This document shows, piece after piece, positions 9,112-18,401 of a stretch of DNA of 64,000 nt. Source of the DNA: an uncultured SAR116 cluster alpha proteobacterium (GTDB taxonomy: Bacteria > Pseudomonadota > Alphaproteobacteria > Puniceispirillales > Puniceispirillaceae). Numbering within the stretch: the first letter of the stretch is position 1; the number at the start of each line of letters is the position of its first letter. The notes beneath the pieces are model-generated. The model did no database searches. It saw only the letters and a program-made list of their open reading frames with translations, and had not been told where the DNA came from. A program made the translations under genes and the position numbers. The DNA lies in assembly GCA_902518965.1 (NCBI GenBank), contig CABYIQ010000002.1, positions 62,001 to 126,000 of the forward strand, in the 5' to 3' direction.

Positions 9112-10428
9112 ATGGGTAAAATGAATGCTTCCCCGATAAATAAAGAACCTATCGCAATTATTGGCTTAGGTTATGTAGGTCTTCCTCTCGCTGTTGAATT
9201 TGGCAAAAAACGGAGAGTAATCGGCTTTGACACAAACAAGAAAAGGATTTTGGAACTCTCTTCTGGCATCGACCGTACCAGAGAATGTGACAAAAATTTA
9301 CTTCTAAGCGCCAAAAATCTAGAATTTACTAGTGACGAGAATAAGTTAAATCAGTGTAGTATTTACATCGTTACCGTCCCCACCCCAGTAGACAATGCGA
9401 ACAAGCCAGACCTTGGGGCTTTAACAAAAGCCTCAGAAATGATTGCAAGGCACTTAAAGCCAGATGATGTAGTAGTTTACGAATCGACTGTATATCCCGG
9501 AACAACAGAAGAAGTTTGCGTTCCAATACTAGAAAGTACTAGCGGACTAAAGTTTAACTCAGATTTCTTTTGCGGCTACAGCCCAGAGCGAATAAATCCG
9601 GGGGATAAAGTAAACACACTAACAAAAATTCAGAAAATAGTGAGCGGCAGTTCAGAAGCAACTACTGCAAGAATTAACAATTTATACTCAGACATAATAG
9701 AAGCAGGCACTTGGGTTGCACCGAGTATTATCGTTGCAGAGGCCGCAAAAGTCATCGAAAATACTCAAAGAGACATTAATATCGCATTTGTAAATGAGTT
9801 GTCCGTAATTTTTAACCGTTTGAATATTGACACGTTGGATGTATTGAAGGCCGCAGGGACAAAATGGAATTTTTTGCCCTTTAGGCCAGGGATGGTCGGT
9901 GGTCATTGCATTGGTGTGGACCCATATTATTTGACATATAAAGCTGAAAAAATTGGTTATCATCCGCAAATCATTCTTGCGGGCAGGCGCATGAATGATA
10001 ACATGGCCAGATACGCCGCTAGAAGCATTTTGAAGAAAATGTCAAATCATGGCATGGACTCTTCAAATGCTACAGTAGGCTTATTAGGTGTGACATTTAA
10101 GGACAACTGTCCAGATATTAGAAATTCAAAAGTCTTTGATTTAGTCAAAGAATTTCAAGAGTGGGGAGTTCACGTAGTAGCAAGCGATAATTGGGCAAAC
10201 TCACAGGAGGTCAGAGAAACATATGGTATTAAGTTAGTCAAAGAGATACCCAAGGGCTCTTGCGACGCACTTATTGTTGCAGTTGCACACAGCGAATATG
10301 AAAAGTTAAGCCCAGATGATTTAAAAGAGTTATGCAAAGTTGGAAAAACACCCATCCTTGGTGATTTAAAGTCGATCTATGATCGTCAAACATGCATCAA
10401 TTCTGGTTTTGAAGTGTTTAGGCTATGA
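9112..10428 (+). CDS. wbpA: UDP-N-acetylglucosamine 6-dehydrogenase, WbpA/TviB family
   Basis: Oxidises UDP-HexNAc at C6 to the uronic acid. The N-terminal Rossmann motif IIGLGYVGLPLAVEFG, the central helix AAKVIENTQRDINIAFVNE, and the catalytic Cys in GGHCIGVDPYYL (about residue 266) assign it to the WbpA/TviB/WbpO group of nucleotide-sugar dehydrogenases. The length of 438 aa is typical. A second ATG three codons in is an alternative start. Neither has a strong ribosome binding site. It overlaps the next gene by 4 bases (ATGA), giving a three-gene operon wbpA-wbpB-wbpD for a diamino-uronic acid nucleotide sugar. Confidence 0.9.
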   Translation: MGKMNASPINKEPIAIIGLGYVGLPLAVEFGKKRRVIGFDTNKKRILELSSGIDRTRECDKNLLLSAKNLEFTSDENKLNQCSIYIVTVPTPVDNANKPDLGALTKASEMIARHLKPDDVVVYESTVYPGTTEEVCVPILESTSGLKFNSDFFCGYSPERINPGDKVNTLTKIQKIVSGSSEATTARINNLYSDIIEAGTWVAPSIIVAEAAKVIENTQRDINIAFVNELSVIFNRLNIDTLDVLKAAGTKWNFLPFRPGMVGGHCIGVDPYYLTYKAEKIGYHPQIILAGRRMNDNMARYAARSILKKMSNHGMDSSNATVGLLGVTFKDNCPDIRNSKVFDLVKEFQEWGVHVVASDNWANSQEVRETYGIKLVKEIPKGSCDALIVAVAHSEYEKLSPDDLKELCKVGKTPILGDLKSIYDRQTCINSGFEVFRL

Positions 10429-11375
10429 CAAAAAAACGGTTTGGATTAATTGGCACAGCCGGATATATCGCACCCAGACACTTAAAGGCAATTCAGGAAA
10501 CTGGTAATGTGCTGGTAGCTTCTACAGACATAAATGACTCCGTTGGTATTCTGGATAGTTATTTTCCCAAAAGTGAATTTTTTACAGAATTCGAAGAATT
10601 TCAATCTTTCATTCAAGACGAAAATCTTAAAGGCAACCCACTTGATTTTATCTCAATATGCTCCCCAAATCATCTTCATTCGACACACATAAAGTTAGCC
10701 CTCAACGCTGGCTGTGACGTAATTTGTGAAAAACCTCTGGTCTTAAGTATTGCTGAACTAGAAGAGATTAAAAGGTACGAAAACGAAACTTATAAAAGGG
10801 TTTTTTCGATATTACAATTAAGGCTTCATCCTTCAATCAAGAGTCTCAAGGCGCTCATTGAAAAACAAGGTAATGCAAAAGTTTTTGAAGTGGACCTGAC
10901 TTATATCACTTCCAGAGGGCTATGGTATGAAAAATCTTGGAAAGGAATTGAAAATAAATCTGGCGGAGTTGCGTCCAATATTGGTGTTCATTTTTTTGAT
11001 ATGCTGAGCTTTGTCTTTGGAAACCCAAGAAATACGAGCGTTCAGTATAAAGATGCGCAATCTATTATAGGAACAAGCATATTTGAATTCGCCAGAGTGC
11101 GTTGGTGCCTGTCAATTAATAGCTCTTTACTGCCAAACAATGCCGTTCAAGGTGAGAAACTTACCTACAGAAGTATAAAAATTGAAGGGAAAGAATTAGA
11201 ATTTTCGGATGGTTTCACTGAACTCCACAACGAGAGTTACAGAAATATTTTGGCTGGTCAGGGCTTTGGCATCGAAGAAAACCGAGCTGCTCTAGAAACC
11301 GTTCAATTCATCCGTGAATGCGATGTGTGCCACAGTATAGCAGACCCTCATCCTCTTCTGAAGAAACTCAAATGA
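10425..11375 (+). CDS. wbpB: Gfo/Idh/MocA oxidoreductase, WbpB (WlbA) type
   Basis: Predicted UDP-N-acetyl-glucosaminuronate 3-dehydrogenase, which makes the 3-keto intermediate for transamination. The N-terminal NAD motif is [17 protein letters not shown], with [11 protein letters not shown] and the family catalytic CEKPLVL (about residues 104-110). The C-terminal alpha/beta domain includes [16 protein letters not shown] with its His. The 316 aa fit WbpB. It overlaps both neighbours by 4 bases, so translation is probably coupled. The aminotransferase (WbpE) that should follow this step is not adjacent. The DegT-family protein at 52269 is the only spare candidate. Confidence 0.87.
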   Translation: MTKKRFGLIGTAGYIAPRHLKAIQETGNVLVASTDINDSVGILDSYFPKSEFFTEFEEFQSFIQDENLKGNPLDFISICSPNHLHSTHIKLALNAGCDVICEKPLVLSIAELEEIKRYENETYKRVFSILQLRLHPSIKSLKALIEKQGNAKVFEVDLTYITSRGLWYEKSWKGIENKSGGVASNIGVHFFDMLSFVFGNPRNTSVQYKDAQSIIGTSIFEFARVRWCLSINSSLLPNNAVQGEKLTYRSIKIEGKELEFSDGFTELHNESYRNILAGQGFGIEENRAALETVQFIRECDVCHSIADPHPLLKKLK

Positions 11376-11950
11376 AGAAATTTTTCAGTCATGAAACAGC
11401 GATAATTGATGACGGTGCGGAAATTGGGACCGGCAGTAAAATTTGGCATTTTTCTCATATATGTGAAGGTGCAAAGATTGGAGAGAATGTATCCCTTGGT
11501 CAAAATTGTTTTATAGCCGACGCAGTCAAAATAGGAGATAACACAAAAATCCAAAACAACGTAAGCATTTACAGTGGCGTTGTGTTGGAGGAAAGTGTTT
11601 TCTGCGGACCTAGTGTCGTTTTTACAAACGTTAATAATCCTCGGGCCTTTGTAGAACGAAAAAATGAATATAAAACAACGCTCGTAAAGAAAGGAGCATC
11701 TTTGGGTGCAAATTCAACGATTGTTTGCGGTTGCACCATTGGTGAATATTCCTTTATAGGCGCTGGTGCAGTGATAACAAAAGACACAAAACGCTTTAGC
11801 TTAATGGTTGGAGTTCCTGCCAAACAGATTGGATGGATAAGTGCTTATGGGGAAAGACTCAACCTTCCTTTGAAAGGTAAGAAAACTGTTATTTGCGAAC
11901 ATACCGGGGTGAAATACATACTTAACGGTGACAATTTAGAGATTCTATAA
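11372..11950 (+). CDS. wbpD: Left-handed beta-helix N-acetyltransferase, WbpD (WlbB) type
   Basis: Predicted UDP-2-acetamido-3-amino-glucuronate N-acetyltransferase. Hexapeptide repeats run through most of its 192 aa ([39 protein letters not shown] and so on). The [17 protein letters not shown] stretch is typical of WbpD/WlbB and close relatives. I place the start at the ATG at 11372, which overlaps the wbpB stop (ATGA) and gives the canonical MKKFFSH opening. An in-frame upstream start at 11318 lies inside wbpB and would add a non-conserved tail. It ends the first transcription unit of the island. Confidence 0.88.
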   Translation: MKKFFSHETAIIDDGAEIGTGSKIWHFSHICEGAKIGENVSLGQNCFIADAVKIGDNTKIQNNVSIYSGVVLEESVFCGPSVVFTNVNNPRAFVERKNEYKTTLVKKGASLGANSTIVCGCTIGEYSFIGAGAVITKDTKRFSLMVGVPAKQIGWISAYGERLNLPLKGKKTVICEHTGVKYILNGDNLEIL

Positions 11951-12420
11951 GACCATCGTCAGCCAACTGAGCTGCCATTTAAATAAGAGAACGAAATTGT
12001 TCAAAATACTTATGACCTAACTCGCGACACCACCGCAAAAGACTAAAAAAATCATTTACGCTCTGTATATGCTAATTGCAATCGGAGCGTCTCTTGAGGT
12101 ATTTGATGTTGCGAGAAGACAATTTCCTTTCGAGCACTTATTATCACCTCAATTTCCAAAACAAATTTGATTTTTTTGTAAATTTAGGGATGATGTCACT
12201 CTTTGTTCCATGTTTGTCGGTGATGGTGTCTTTGTATGATAACAATAAAACAGCAACGTTTAGTCAGCATACACGAGCATAATTGTAGCACATTGCTTGA
12301 GCGCACTGACCCATTGCGATAATATTTTAAAGATGGAAGCAGAAACTTAAGTCGATAGTGGTTCATACCCACAATTACCCCTAACAAACGAATATTTTAA
12401 TACAGTGAAATGAATTAAAA
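11951..12420 (+). other. 470-bp AT-rich gap without a recognised gene
   Basis: Nothing here resembles a conserved protein. The one open frame (12076-12282) encodes no recognisable motif and lacks a ribosome binding site. The gap separates the wbpABD operon from pseB and may hold the pse promoter. The stretch may also be debris from earlier rearrangement, like other gaps in the island, but I found no alignable relic. Confidence 0.5.
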
Positions 12421-13428
12421 ATGGACAAATTATTTGCAGATAAGACAATTTTGATTACTGGGGGAACTGGCTCCTTCGGGCAAAAATTTGTAGAGGTTAT
12501 CCAAAGTTCATTTTCACCGAAAAAATTAATTGTATTCTCTCGTGACGAATTAAAGCAGTCTGAAATGCAACAAAAGTTCGCCCAATCCTCGATGAGATTT
12601 TTCATCGGCGACGTGCGAGATCAGGCCAGATTAGACGAAGCCTGTAGGGATGTGGACTTAATAGTACACGCTGCTGCTATGAAACAAGTTCCAGCCTCAG
12701 AATATAACCCAACAGAGTGTATTAAAACAAACATAGATGGCGCTCAAAATGTTATTAAAGCAGCACTAAATAATTCTGTAAGTTCTGTAATTGCACTATC
12801 AACTGATAAAGCCGCGAACCCGGTGAATCTTTATGGGGCAACAAAGCTTGCCTCTGATAAACTCTTTATAGCAGCGAACAATATCGTAGGTCAGAGAAAT
12901 ACAAAATTTTCAGTAGTGAGATATGGTAATGTTATTGGGTCTAGAGGCTCCATAGTTCCCTTATATCAGAGATTGATCTCTGAGAACTGTAAACATCTGC
13001 CAGTAACTCACCCCGGAATGACTAGATTTGTAATTACCCTCCGCCAGGGGGTTAAATTTGTAATTGACGCTTTCAGGAGAATGCAGGGTGGCGAAATTTT
13101 TGTTCCAAAGCTCCCATCGGTAAAAGTGATGACTGTAGCAGAGGCGCTTGGTCCTGATTTACCAACTAAAATTATTGGCATAAGGCCAGGAGAAAAACTT
13201 CACGAAGTAATGTGCTCCTCTGATGACAGTCATCTTGTTCTGGAATACGACAACCACTTCGTAATCAAGCCCTCTATTCAGATAAGAGAAGAGATCGACT
13301 ATTCAGTTGATAACATGGGTGATACCGGCAAACTTGTCTCCGAAGGCTTTGAATATCAATCTGGAACAAATTGTTCTTTTCTTGATGCTACTGAATTCAA
13401 CCAATTGGTCTCACTGTCAAAAAAATGA
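12421..13428 (+). CDS. pseB: UDP-GlcNAc 4,6-dehydratase (inverting) PseB
   Basis: First step of CMP-pseudaminic acid synthesis: 4,6-dehydration with C5 inversion of UDP-GlcNAc. The soluble SDR enzyme of 335 aa has TGGTGSFGQKFV (13-24), the FSRDELKQSEMQQKF segment diagnostic of PseB/FlaA1, ALSTDKAANPVNLYGATK with Tyr138/Lys142, and GIRPGEKLHE near the C-terminus. It lacks the membrane domain of the WbpM-type paralogue at 6971. It is followed 9 bases later by pseC. Confidence 0.95.
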   Translation: MDKLFADKTILITGGTGSFGQKFVEVIQSSFSPKKLIVFSRDELKQSEMQQKFAQSSMRFFIGDVRDQARLDEACRDVDLIVHAAAMKQVPASEYNPTECIKTNIDGAQNVIKAALNNSVSSVIALSTDKAANPVNLYGATKLASDKLFIAANNIVGQRNTKFSVVRYGNVIGSRGSIVPLYQRLISENCKHLPVTHPGMTRFVITLRQGVKFVIDAFRRMQGGEIFVPKLPSVKVMTVAEALGPDLPTKIIGIRPGEKLHEVMCSSDDSHLVLEYDNHFVIKPSIQIREEIDYSVDNMGDTGKLVSEGFEYQSGTNCSFLDATEFNQLVSLSKK

Positions 13429-13437
13429 GGTGCCAAC

Positions 13438-14610
13438 TTGATCCCTTATAGCAAACAAATCATCTCAAATGAGGATATTAATTCAGTCTTAGAGGTTCTA
13501 AAAAGTGATTGGTTGACACAAGGACCTATGATAGAGAAATTTGAAAAAAAAGTCTCTTCGATTTGTGGAAAACAGCTTTTGGGTACAGCATATAACAGTG
13601 CAACCTCTGCATTGCATGCCGCCTGTTATGCGTTAGGTTTAAGAGAAGGTGACATCCTCTGGACAGTGCCAAATTCATTTGTCGCAAGCGCGAATTGTGC
13701 AATTTTTTGCGGAGCGCAAGTAGACTTTGTCGATATCGACCCGAAATCTTGGAATATGTGTCCAATAAGCCTAAAAGATAAGTTAGAGTCCGCAGAACAT
13801 GATGGAAAACTTCCCAAAATAATTATTCCAGTGCATTTTTCTGGAATGAGTGCGGAGATGGCAGTAATTCATAAACTTGCCATGAAATATGGAATTAAAG
13901 TAATCGAAGATGCAAGCCACGCTTTAGGCGCTTCTTACAATGATACTATGGTGGGGAGTTGCAAATACAGCGACATAACAGTCTTCAGTTTTCACCCTGT
14001 TAAAATGATTACGACAGGCGAAGGGGGAATGGCAGTCACAAAAGATGAAAATTTAGACGGAAAAATGAAACTGTTTAGAAATCATGGCATCACCAGGGAT
14101 AGGCGAGACTTTAAAAATGCTGATATAGGCCCTTGGTCATATCAGCAAATTGGTTTGGGATACAATTATAGAATGACTGACATTGCTGCCGCATTAGGGC
14201 TATCCCAACTAAAAACACTACACAAATTTATTTCTGAAAGGCGCGCATATGCATCTCATTACTCTAAAGTTTTGGATGGGACACCTTACGTAAGTCAAGA
14301 AACAAAAATAGAGCATAACTCTTCGTGGCATTTGTATGTAATATGCATTCCAGACACGAAAAATAATCGTAATAATCGTCTAGCTATATTTAGATTTCTT
14401 AGGGAACAAAAAATCGGAGTGAATGTGCACTATGAACCTATTCACCTTCAACCATTCTACCGCAAAATGGGTTTCAGAGAAAACATGTTTTTGTCAGCAG
14501 AAAATTATTCTGAACGATGTTTATCCATCCCTCTATTTCCAACAATGACAACAGATACGCAAAACTATATCCTAAAAGCACTCAATGATGGTTTGGAGCT
14601 TATAAATTGA
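13438..14610 (+). CDS. pseC: UDP-4-amino-4,6-dideoxy-L-AltNAc transaminase PseC
   Basis: PLP-dependent DegT/DnrJ-family aminotransferase, second step of pseudaminic acid synthesis. It has 390 aa with VIEDASHALGASY, TVFSFHPVKMITTGEGG (internal aldimine Lys189) and the C-terminal VHYEPIHLQPFYRKMGF typical of PseC. The start is the TTG at 13438, which has GAGG about eight bases upstream and gives the family opening IPYSKQIISNEDI. It overlaps pseF by 4 bases. Confidence 0.94.
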   Translation: MIPYSKQIISNEDINSVLEVLKSDWLTQGPMIEKFEKKVSSICGKQLLGTAYNSATSALHAACYALGLREGDILWTVPNSFVASANCAIFCGAQVDFVDIDPKSWNMCPISLKDKLESAEHDGKLPKIIIPVHFSGMSAEMAVIHKLAMKYGIKVIEDASHALGASYNDTMVGSCKYSDITVFSFHPVKMITTGEGGMAVTKDENLDGKMKLFRNHGITRDRRDFKNADIGPWSYQQIGLGYNYRMTDIAAALGLSQLKTLHKFISERRAYASHYSKVLDGTPYVSQETKIEHNSSWHLYVICIPDTKNNRNNRLAIFRFLREQKIGVNVHYEPIHLQPFYRKMGFRENMFLSAENYSERCLSIPLFPTMTTDTQNYILKALNDGLELIN

Positions 14611-15308
14611 AAAGCATTTGTTTGATACCTGCAAAAGGCTTGTCAACACGCTTACCAAAGAAAAATTTAGAGAAAATTGGTGGGACCCCTCTCGTTGGGC
14701 TCGCCATTCAAAAAGCAAGAAGTTGTAGTATATTTAATGAAGTAATCGTTTCAACTGAAGATACGGAAATTGCTAAAATAAGCAAAAAATTTGGTGCTTT
14801 AGTGCCATCACTAAGGCCGAATAGATTGTCTGTAGACCCCGCAACTATAGTTGACGTAATGTTGCATGTTTTTGAAACTGCCGATTTTGTCGTTCAAAAC
14901 GCAAACTCAGTAACCATTTTGTTGCCCACAAGCCCTTTAGTGCAAATAGATGACATTATAGAAGCTAATCAGCTATTTGATAAGCATGGTGGATGCACCG
15001 TTTTGAGTGTCTGCGAAACAGATTTTCCACCTTTTAATGCATGGCTTATCACAGAAAAAAAAGAATTATTTCCTTGTTTCCCGGATTCAGAATATAAATT
15101 CACCAAATCGACTGAATGCCCAAAAACATACAGAAGTAACGGAGCGATTATGATATGCAACGTGGATAGTTTTTTGAAAAATAAATCCTATAGAACCGAC
15201 ACGATCATTCCCTATCTAATGCCCAAAGAACGCTCAATTGATATAGACACTTCATTGGATTTAGAAATCGCTAGATTTTTGATGAGCAATAAAAATAAAT
15301 TTAATTGA
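14607..15308 (+). CDS. pseF: Pseudaminic acid cytidylyltransferase PseF
   Basis: Activates pseudaminic acid with CTP to give CMP-Pse, the glycosyl donor. The 233-aa protein has the CMP-NulO synthetase N-terminus (CLIPAKGLSTRLPKKNLEKI), the STEDTEIAKISKKFGA segment, LLPTSPLVQIDDI and the C-terminal ERSIDIDTSLDLEIA. The start is the TTG at 14607 overlapping the pseC stop, which gives the expected KSICLIPAKG opening. A decayed copy of its C-terminus is present at 27073-27249. Confidence 0.93.
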   Translation: MKSICLIPAKGLSTRLPKKNLEKIGGTPLVGLAIQKARSCSIFNEVIVSTEDTEIAKISKKFGALVPSLRPNRLSVDPATIVDVMLHVFETADFVVQNANSVTILLPTSPLVQIDDIIEANQLFDKHGGCTVLSVCETDFPPFNAWLITEKKELFPCFPDSEYKFTKSTECPKTYRSNGAIMICNVDSFLKNKSYRTDTIIPYLMPKERSIDIDTSLDLEIARFLMSNKNKFN

Positions 15309-15354
15309 GTTCGAATTCCATTAACAATTGTTTACTACTACGAGGTAACAAAGC

Positions 15355-15963
15355 ATGAGAGATGATCAGGAAAAGTTCTGGGAAGGTGATTTTGGAGATG
15401 AATATATCGAAAGAAATAAAGGGCAAGAACTCATTAATGCAAAAGTGGACATGTTTTCAAAATCACTGAGCAAAGCTGAAAGTTTGAGTACAGTTTTAGA
15501 ATTAGGCTGCAATAGAGGTCTTAACGCATTCGCTTTAAAGAAAATCTTTCCTTATTTAGAATACACAGGCGTGGAAATATCAAAAACTGCTTATGATATT
15601 TTATGCAGCAACAGCGCTGTAAACTATGCTAAAAATGAATCAATCTATGATTTTACCCCCCCCAAAAAATACGATTTAGCAATTGTCACTGGAGTGTTAA
15701 TTCATCTTAATCCTGAAAAACTGCCCATAGCTTATTCAAAACTTCAAGAGTCATCAAAGCGTTATGTATTGATTGCCGAATATTTCAATCCAATACCAGT
15801 GTCCATAGATTACAGGGGTCATAAAGAAAAATTATTCAAAAGAGACTTTGCAAAGGAATTCATGGATCAAAGTGGATTTAAACTAGTTGATTATGGGTTT
15901 CTTTACAGATTTGACCAGAAGTTTAAGCACGATGATATGACTTGGTTCTTGCTAGAAAAATAA
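15355..15963 (+). CDS. Pseudaminic acid biosynthesis-associated methyltransferase
   Basis: Class I SAM-dependent methyltransferase of 202 aa. The opening FWEGDFGDEYIERN is characteristic of the family repeatedly found in pseudaminic acid loci. SAM-binding motif I is VLELGCNRGLNAFAL (about 46-60), and motif IV is near DLAIVTGVLIHL. The substrate is unknown; methylation of the nonulosonic acid or its precursor is inferred from position after pseF. A decayed copy of its first 24 codons lies at 27315-27386, again right after a pseF relic, so the pseF-methylase pair was once duplicated. Confidence 0.85.
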   Translation: MRDDQEKFWEGDFGDEYIERNKGQELINAKVDMFSKSLSKAESLSTVLELGCNRGLNAFALKKIFPYLEYTGVEISKTAYDILCSNSAVNYAKNESIYDFTPPKKYDLAIVTGVLIHLNPEKLPIAYSKLQESSKRYVLIAEYFNPIPVSIDYRGHKEKLFKRDFAKEFMDQSGFKLVDYGFLYRFDQKFKHDDMTWFLLEK

Positions 15964-16090
15964 TGGTTTAGTCAAAATTTAAAAACACTTCTTCAATCCA
16001 TTTTTTTATTCATTAGAATTTAAGCTAACTGACAGCAGTGGTTTCAAAATATATTAACTTACAAATTAAAAAATTTATTTGGAGAATAAT

Positions 16091-17200
16091 TTGAGCGTTT
16101 ACAGATGTATTAAATGTCTGAACCTATCAACTAGACCTAATTCAAACTTCAAAGAAGGTGATTTATGTGAGCCGTGCATATATACGGCTTCGCAACAAAC
16201 CGATTACGACAAACTAACAGAGCAATTCTTTGAGCATATATCTTCAATTACAAATTTCTCTGACCCAAAGCAGCTATCTTTTGTTTTGGGTGTTTCTGGT
16301 GGAAAAGATAGTTTGAGACAAGCTGAATTTTGCAGATATGCGCTGGGTATAAATCCTACACTAGTATGTGTCGGATATCCTCCATCTATGACTTCAAGTT
16401 TAGGTGTTGAAAACCTTAAAAATCTGTATGATAAAGGGTATGAAATTTACACTGCCTATCCGGCAACAAGGTCCTATAAAGAAATAGCTAAATATTGCTT
16501 TTTTGAATTGGGAAACTTAAAGGTTGCAATGGAGATAGCCTTATTCAACGGAGCTGCAAAGCTAGCGGATTTGGCTTCAGCCGACATTATCCTTTGGGGT
16601 GAAAACCCCACATTTTCAGTTGGTGATTCTGGAAGCAAAGGAAGTTCTTATTTTGATGGTTCTGCTATTCATAAAATCAATACTCTCTCACTAGTCAGTA
16701 ACTTGCCACCCGATTTTGTACGAAAAAATAAATTTTTTTATAATGTGCAAGATGGCGTTAAACAAATTTCATCCAAACTCGTATTTTTGGGCGGAATTAT
16801 GCCTAAATGGTCGCAGGTAATTAATGGATCTTTTTCTATTCATAGAGGCTTTTCACCACGAAAAGAAGAGTTAGTAGACCTTTTAAATATAAGTGCAGTT
16901 GATGAAGATTTCGTGCTGATAAATCAATATATAAAATATTTGAAGTATGGCTTTGGTCGAACAACCGATATACTGAACGAATTTATAAGAGATGGCATAA
17001 TTGGGAGAAAGGAAGCTATCGAATTAGCAAAAAAATATGACTCATATGAGCCAAAGAAAGAAATTGCCCGGTTTGCTTCATTTATAGGGGTTGAAGAACA
17101 AACTGTATGGGATGAACTTTTAAAAAACGTAAATCTAGAAATTTTTGAAATAAAAAACAAATACGTCTATCCAAAATCAATACTGAGAGACGCAACATGA
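16091..17200 (+). CDS. N-acetyl sugar amidotransferase (PseA/WbpG family), copy 1
   Basis: ATP-pyrophosphatase-type enzyme predicted to convert an N-acyl group on a sugar into an amidine using ammonia from a glutaminase. A zinc-ribbon-like pair (CIKCLN and CEPC) opens the protein, then the PP-loop GVSGGKDS, GYPP, LWGENPT (adenylation region) and a C-terminal helical part with KYGFGRTTDI. I take the TTG at 16091 because GGAGA lies six bases before it. A TTG at 16079 is also in frame. It overlaps the HisH-like gene by 4 bases, so the pair is presumably the synthase-glutaminase couple. Which sugar is amidated cannot be read from sequence. Confidence 0.88.
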   Translation: MSVYRCIKCLNLSTRPNSNFKEGDLCEPCIYTASQQTDYDKLTEQFFEHISSITNFSDPKQLSFVLGVSGGKDSLRQAEFCRYALGINPTLVCVGYPPSMTSSLGVENLKNLYDKGYEIYTAYPATRSYKEIAKYCFFELGNLKVAMEIALFNGAAKLADLASADIILWGENPTFSVGDSGSKGSSYFDGSAIHKINTLSLVSNLPPDFVRKNKFFYNVQDGVKQISSKLVFLGGIMPKWSQVINGSFSIHRGFSPRKEELVDLLNISAVDEDFVLINQYIKYLKYGFGRTTDILNEFIRDGIIGRKEAIELAKKYDSYEPKKEIARFASFIGVEEQTVWDELLKNVNLEIFEIKNKYVYPKSILRDAT

Positions 17201-17760
17201 AAATACTGAAAATTCCCGGCAATCTCGGAGCTTTGGTAAAATGGGCTGGTCAATTCTCAAAGGTTGAGTTCATAAATGAAAGTAAAATTTGTAGTCTAGC
17301 CAAAAATGAGATCCTGTGTCTGCCTGGAGGAAATATAGGTTCTTTGCCAACAAAAAGCCTGCAAATTGAAATCTCAAATTTTTTAAAAGATGGTGGTAGG
17401 TTATTTGCAGTTTGCGGAGCCTTTCAAGCTTTGTTTTCGTCAAATGAAGAAGACGATACCGGGCACTATTTGTCATTATTTCCATCCAGAGGCTACAGGC
17501 TAAAGTGCCCCAATATTGGTTTCAACAAAATAGAGGCAAGTTGGTGCGCAATCAATGCATACTTCAACTGTAAATATGGAGTACATTATAATAAAGATGA
17601 CTGGGTTCAGTCAGACGTTGATCATGTGAATTTGGCAACCGACAAGTTGGGCAATTTGCAAGCAATCCAGACCAACTCTATCTTAGGCGTACAGTTTCAT
17701 CCTGAGCTGTCATTTGGAAATTTTGATGCGGTATTTGAAAATTGGGTTTTAGAAAGATAG
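17197..17760 (+). CDS. HisH-like class I glutaminase, copy 1
   Basis: Predicted to release ammonia from glutamine for the adjacent WbpG-type enzyme. The 187 aa show the PGGN oxyanion strand, a nucleophile elbow AVCGAFQALF (Cys present and Gln kept, but the usual GxCxG glycine pattern altered) and the catalytic His-Glu pair in VQFHPEL. It is shorter and more divergent than the HisH copies at 30757 and 45402. It overlaps its neighbours on both sides. Unlike the other two copies there is no HisF-like partner next to it; the following gene is unrecognised. Confidence 0.82.
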   Translation: MKILKIPGNLGALVKWAGQFSKVEFINESKICSLAKNEILCLPGGNIGSLPTKSLQIEISNFLKDGGRLFAVCGAFQALFSSNEEDDTGHYLSLFPSRGYRLKCPNIGFNKIEASWCAINAYFNCKYGVHYNKDDWVQSDVDHVNLATDKLGNLQAIQTNSILGVQFHPELSFGNFDAVFENWVLER

Positions 17761-18401
17761 CTTCGCTGTTGGTGGAAGCCAGCACAACATATATAAAGTT
17801 TGAGCAGCAAAGGTTTCCTTTATGGAATATTGATGAGCATCTTGATTATCTTTCAGAATTTGATTTCACAGATGTGATAATATGCAGTGGAAAAGCCGGG
17901 GCCCTGTTGGAATTTAAATTAGAACACTTCGTTAATTATGCCGCCGGTATAGGTTGGTCACATGTTAAAATGACACCTCGACTATTTGACTATGGCTACT
18001 CAAAAATTTTTTTTGGGGGCAGTAATAGACCGCTACCTAACAATGAGGAATATAAAATTTTTTGCGATTTGCTAAAAATGTATGGAAGTTCATCTTTTGG
18101 CCTCAATGTCCATTTTAAAGACAAAAAAAAGTTAAAACAAAATAAAGACTTGCTAGATCATTTTTCTGAAATAAACATTATAGATGAGTTTTTACAATTG
18201 ACGTTTGATAAAGCTGCAGCCGAAAATTTAGTAAAAAAAATTGATAATTTTGGAAATCCAAACAATAACGAATTTAACTTGATAGCACCAAAAAAAACTT
18301 GGGAGTTCATTAACAAAAAATCTAAGATAAACCTCAATTATGTCAATTATTGTGAACATGCAATTGGTACTACAGTGAAATGCAATGCTCAAAATGTTTA
18401 A
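17742..18401 (+). CDS. Unrecognised protein within the amidation module
   Basis: 219-aa protein that I do not recognise. It overlaps the HisH-like gene before it by 19 bases and the WbpG-like gene after it by 22 bases, so it is firmly embedded in the module and takes the position a HisF partner would have. The sequence has alternating hydrophobic strands and helices. A stretch around SGKAGALLEF followed by VKMTPRLFDYG is faintly like the GGEP region of radical-SAM TIM barrels, but there is no CxxxCxxC cluster, so that resemblance is only a hint. The start is a TTG at 17742, and a later TTG near 17769 is possible. Confidence 0.75.
   Translation: MGFRKIASLLVEASTTYIKFEQQRFPLWNIDEHLDYLSEFDFTDVIICSGKAGALLEFKLEHFVNYAAGIGWSHVKMTPRLFDYGYSKIFFGGSNRPLPNNEEYKIFCDLLKMYGSSSFGLNVHFKDKKKLKQNKDLLDHFSEINIIDEFLQLTFDKAAAENLVKKIDNFGNPNNNEFNLIAPKKTWEFINKKSKINLNYVNYCEHAIGTTVKCNAQNV

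Noticed and set aside
12076-12282. 68-codon open frame between wbpD and pseB
   Set aside because: No motif, no ribosome binding site and composition like the surrounding noncoding DNA.
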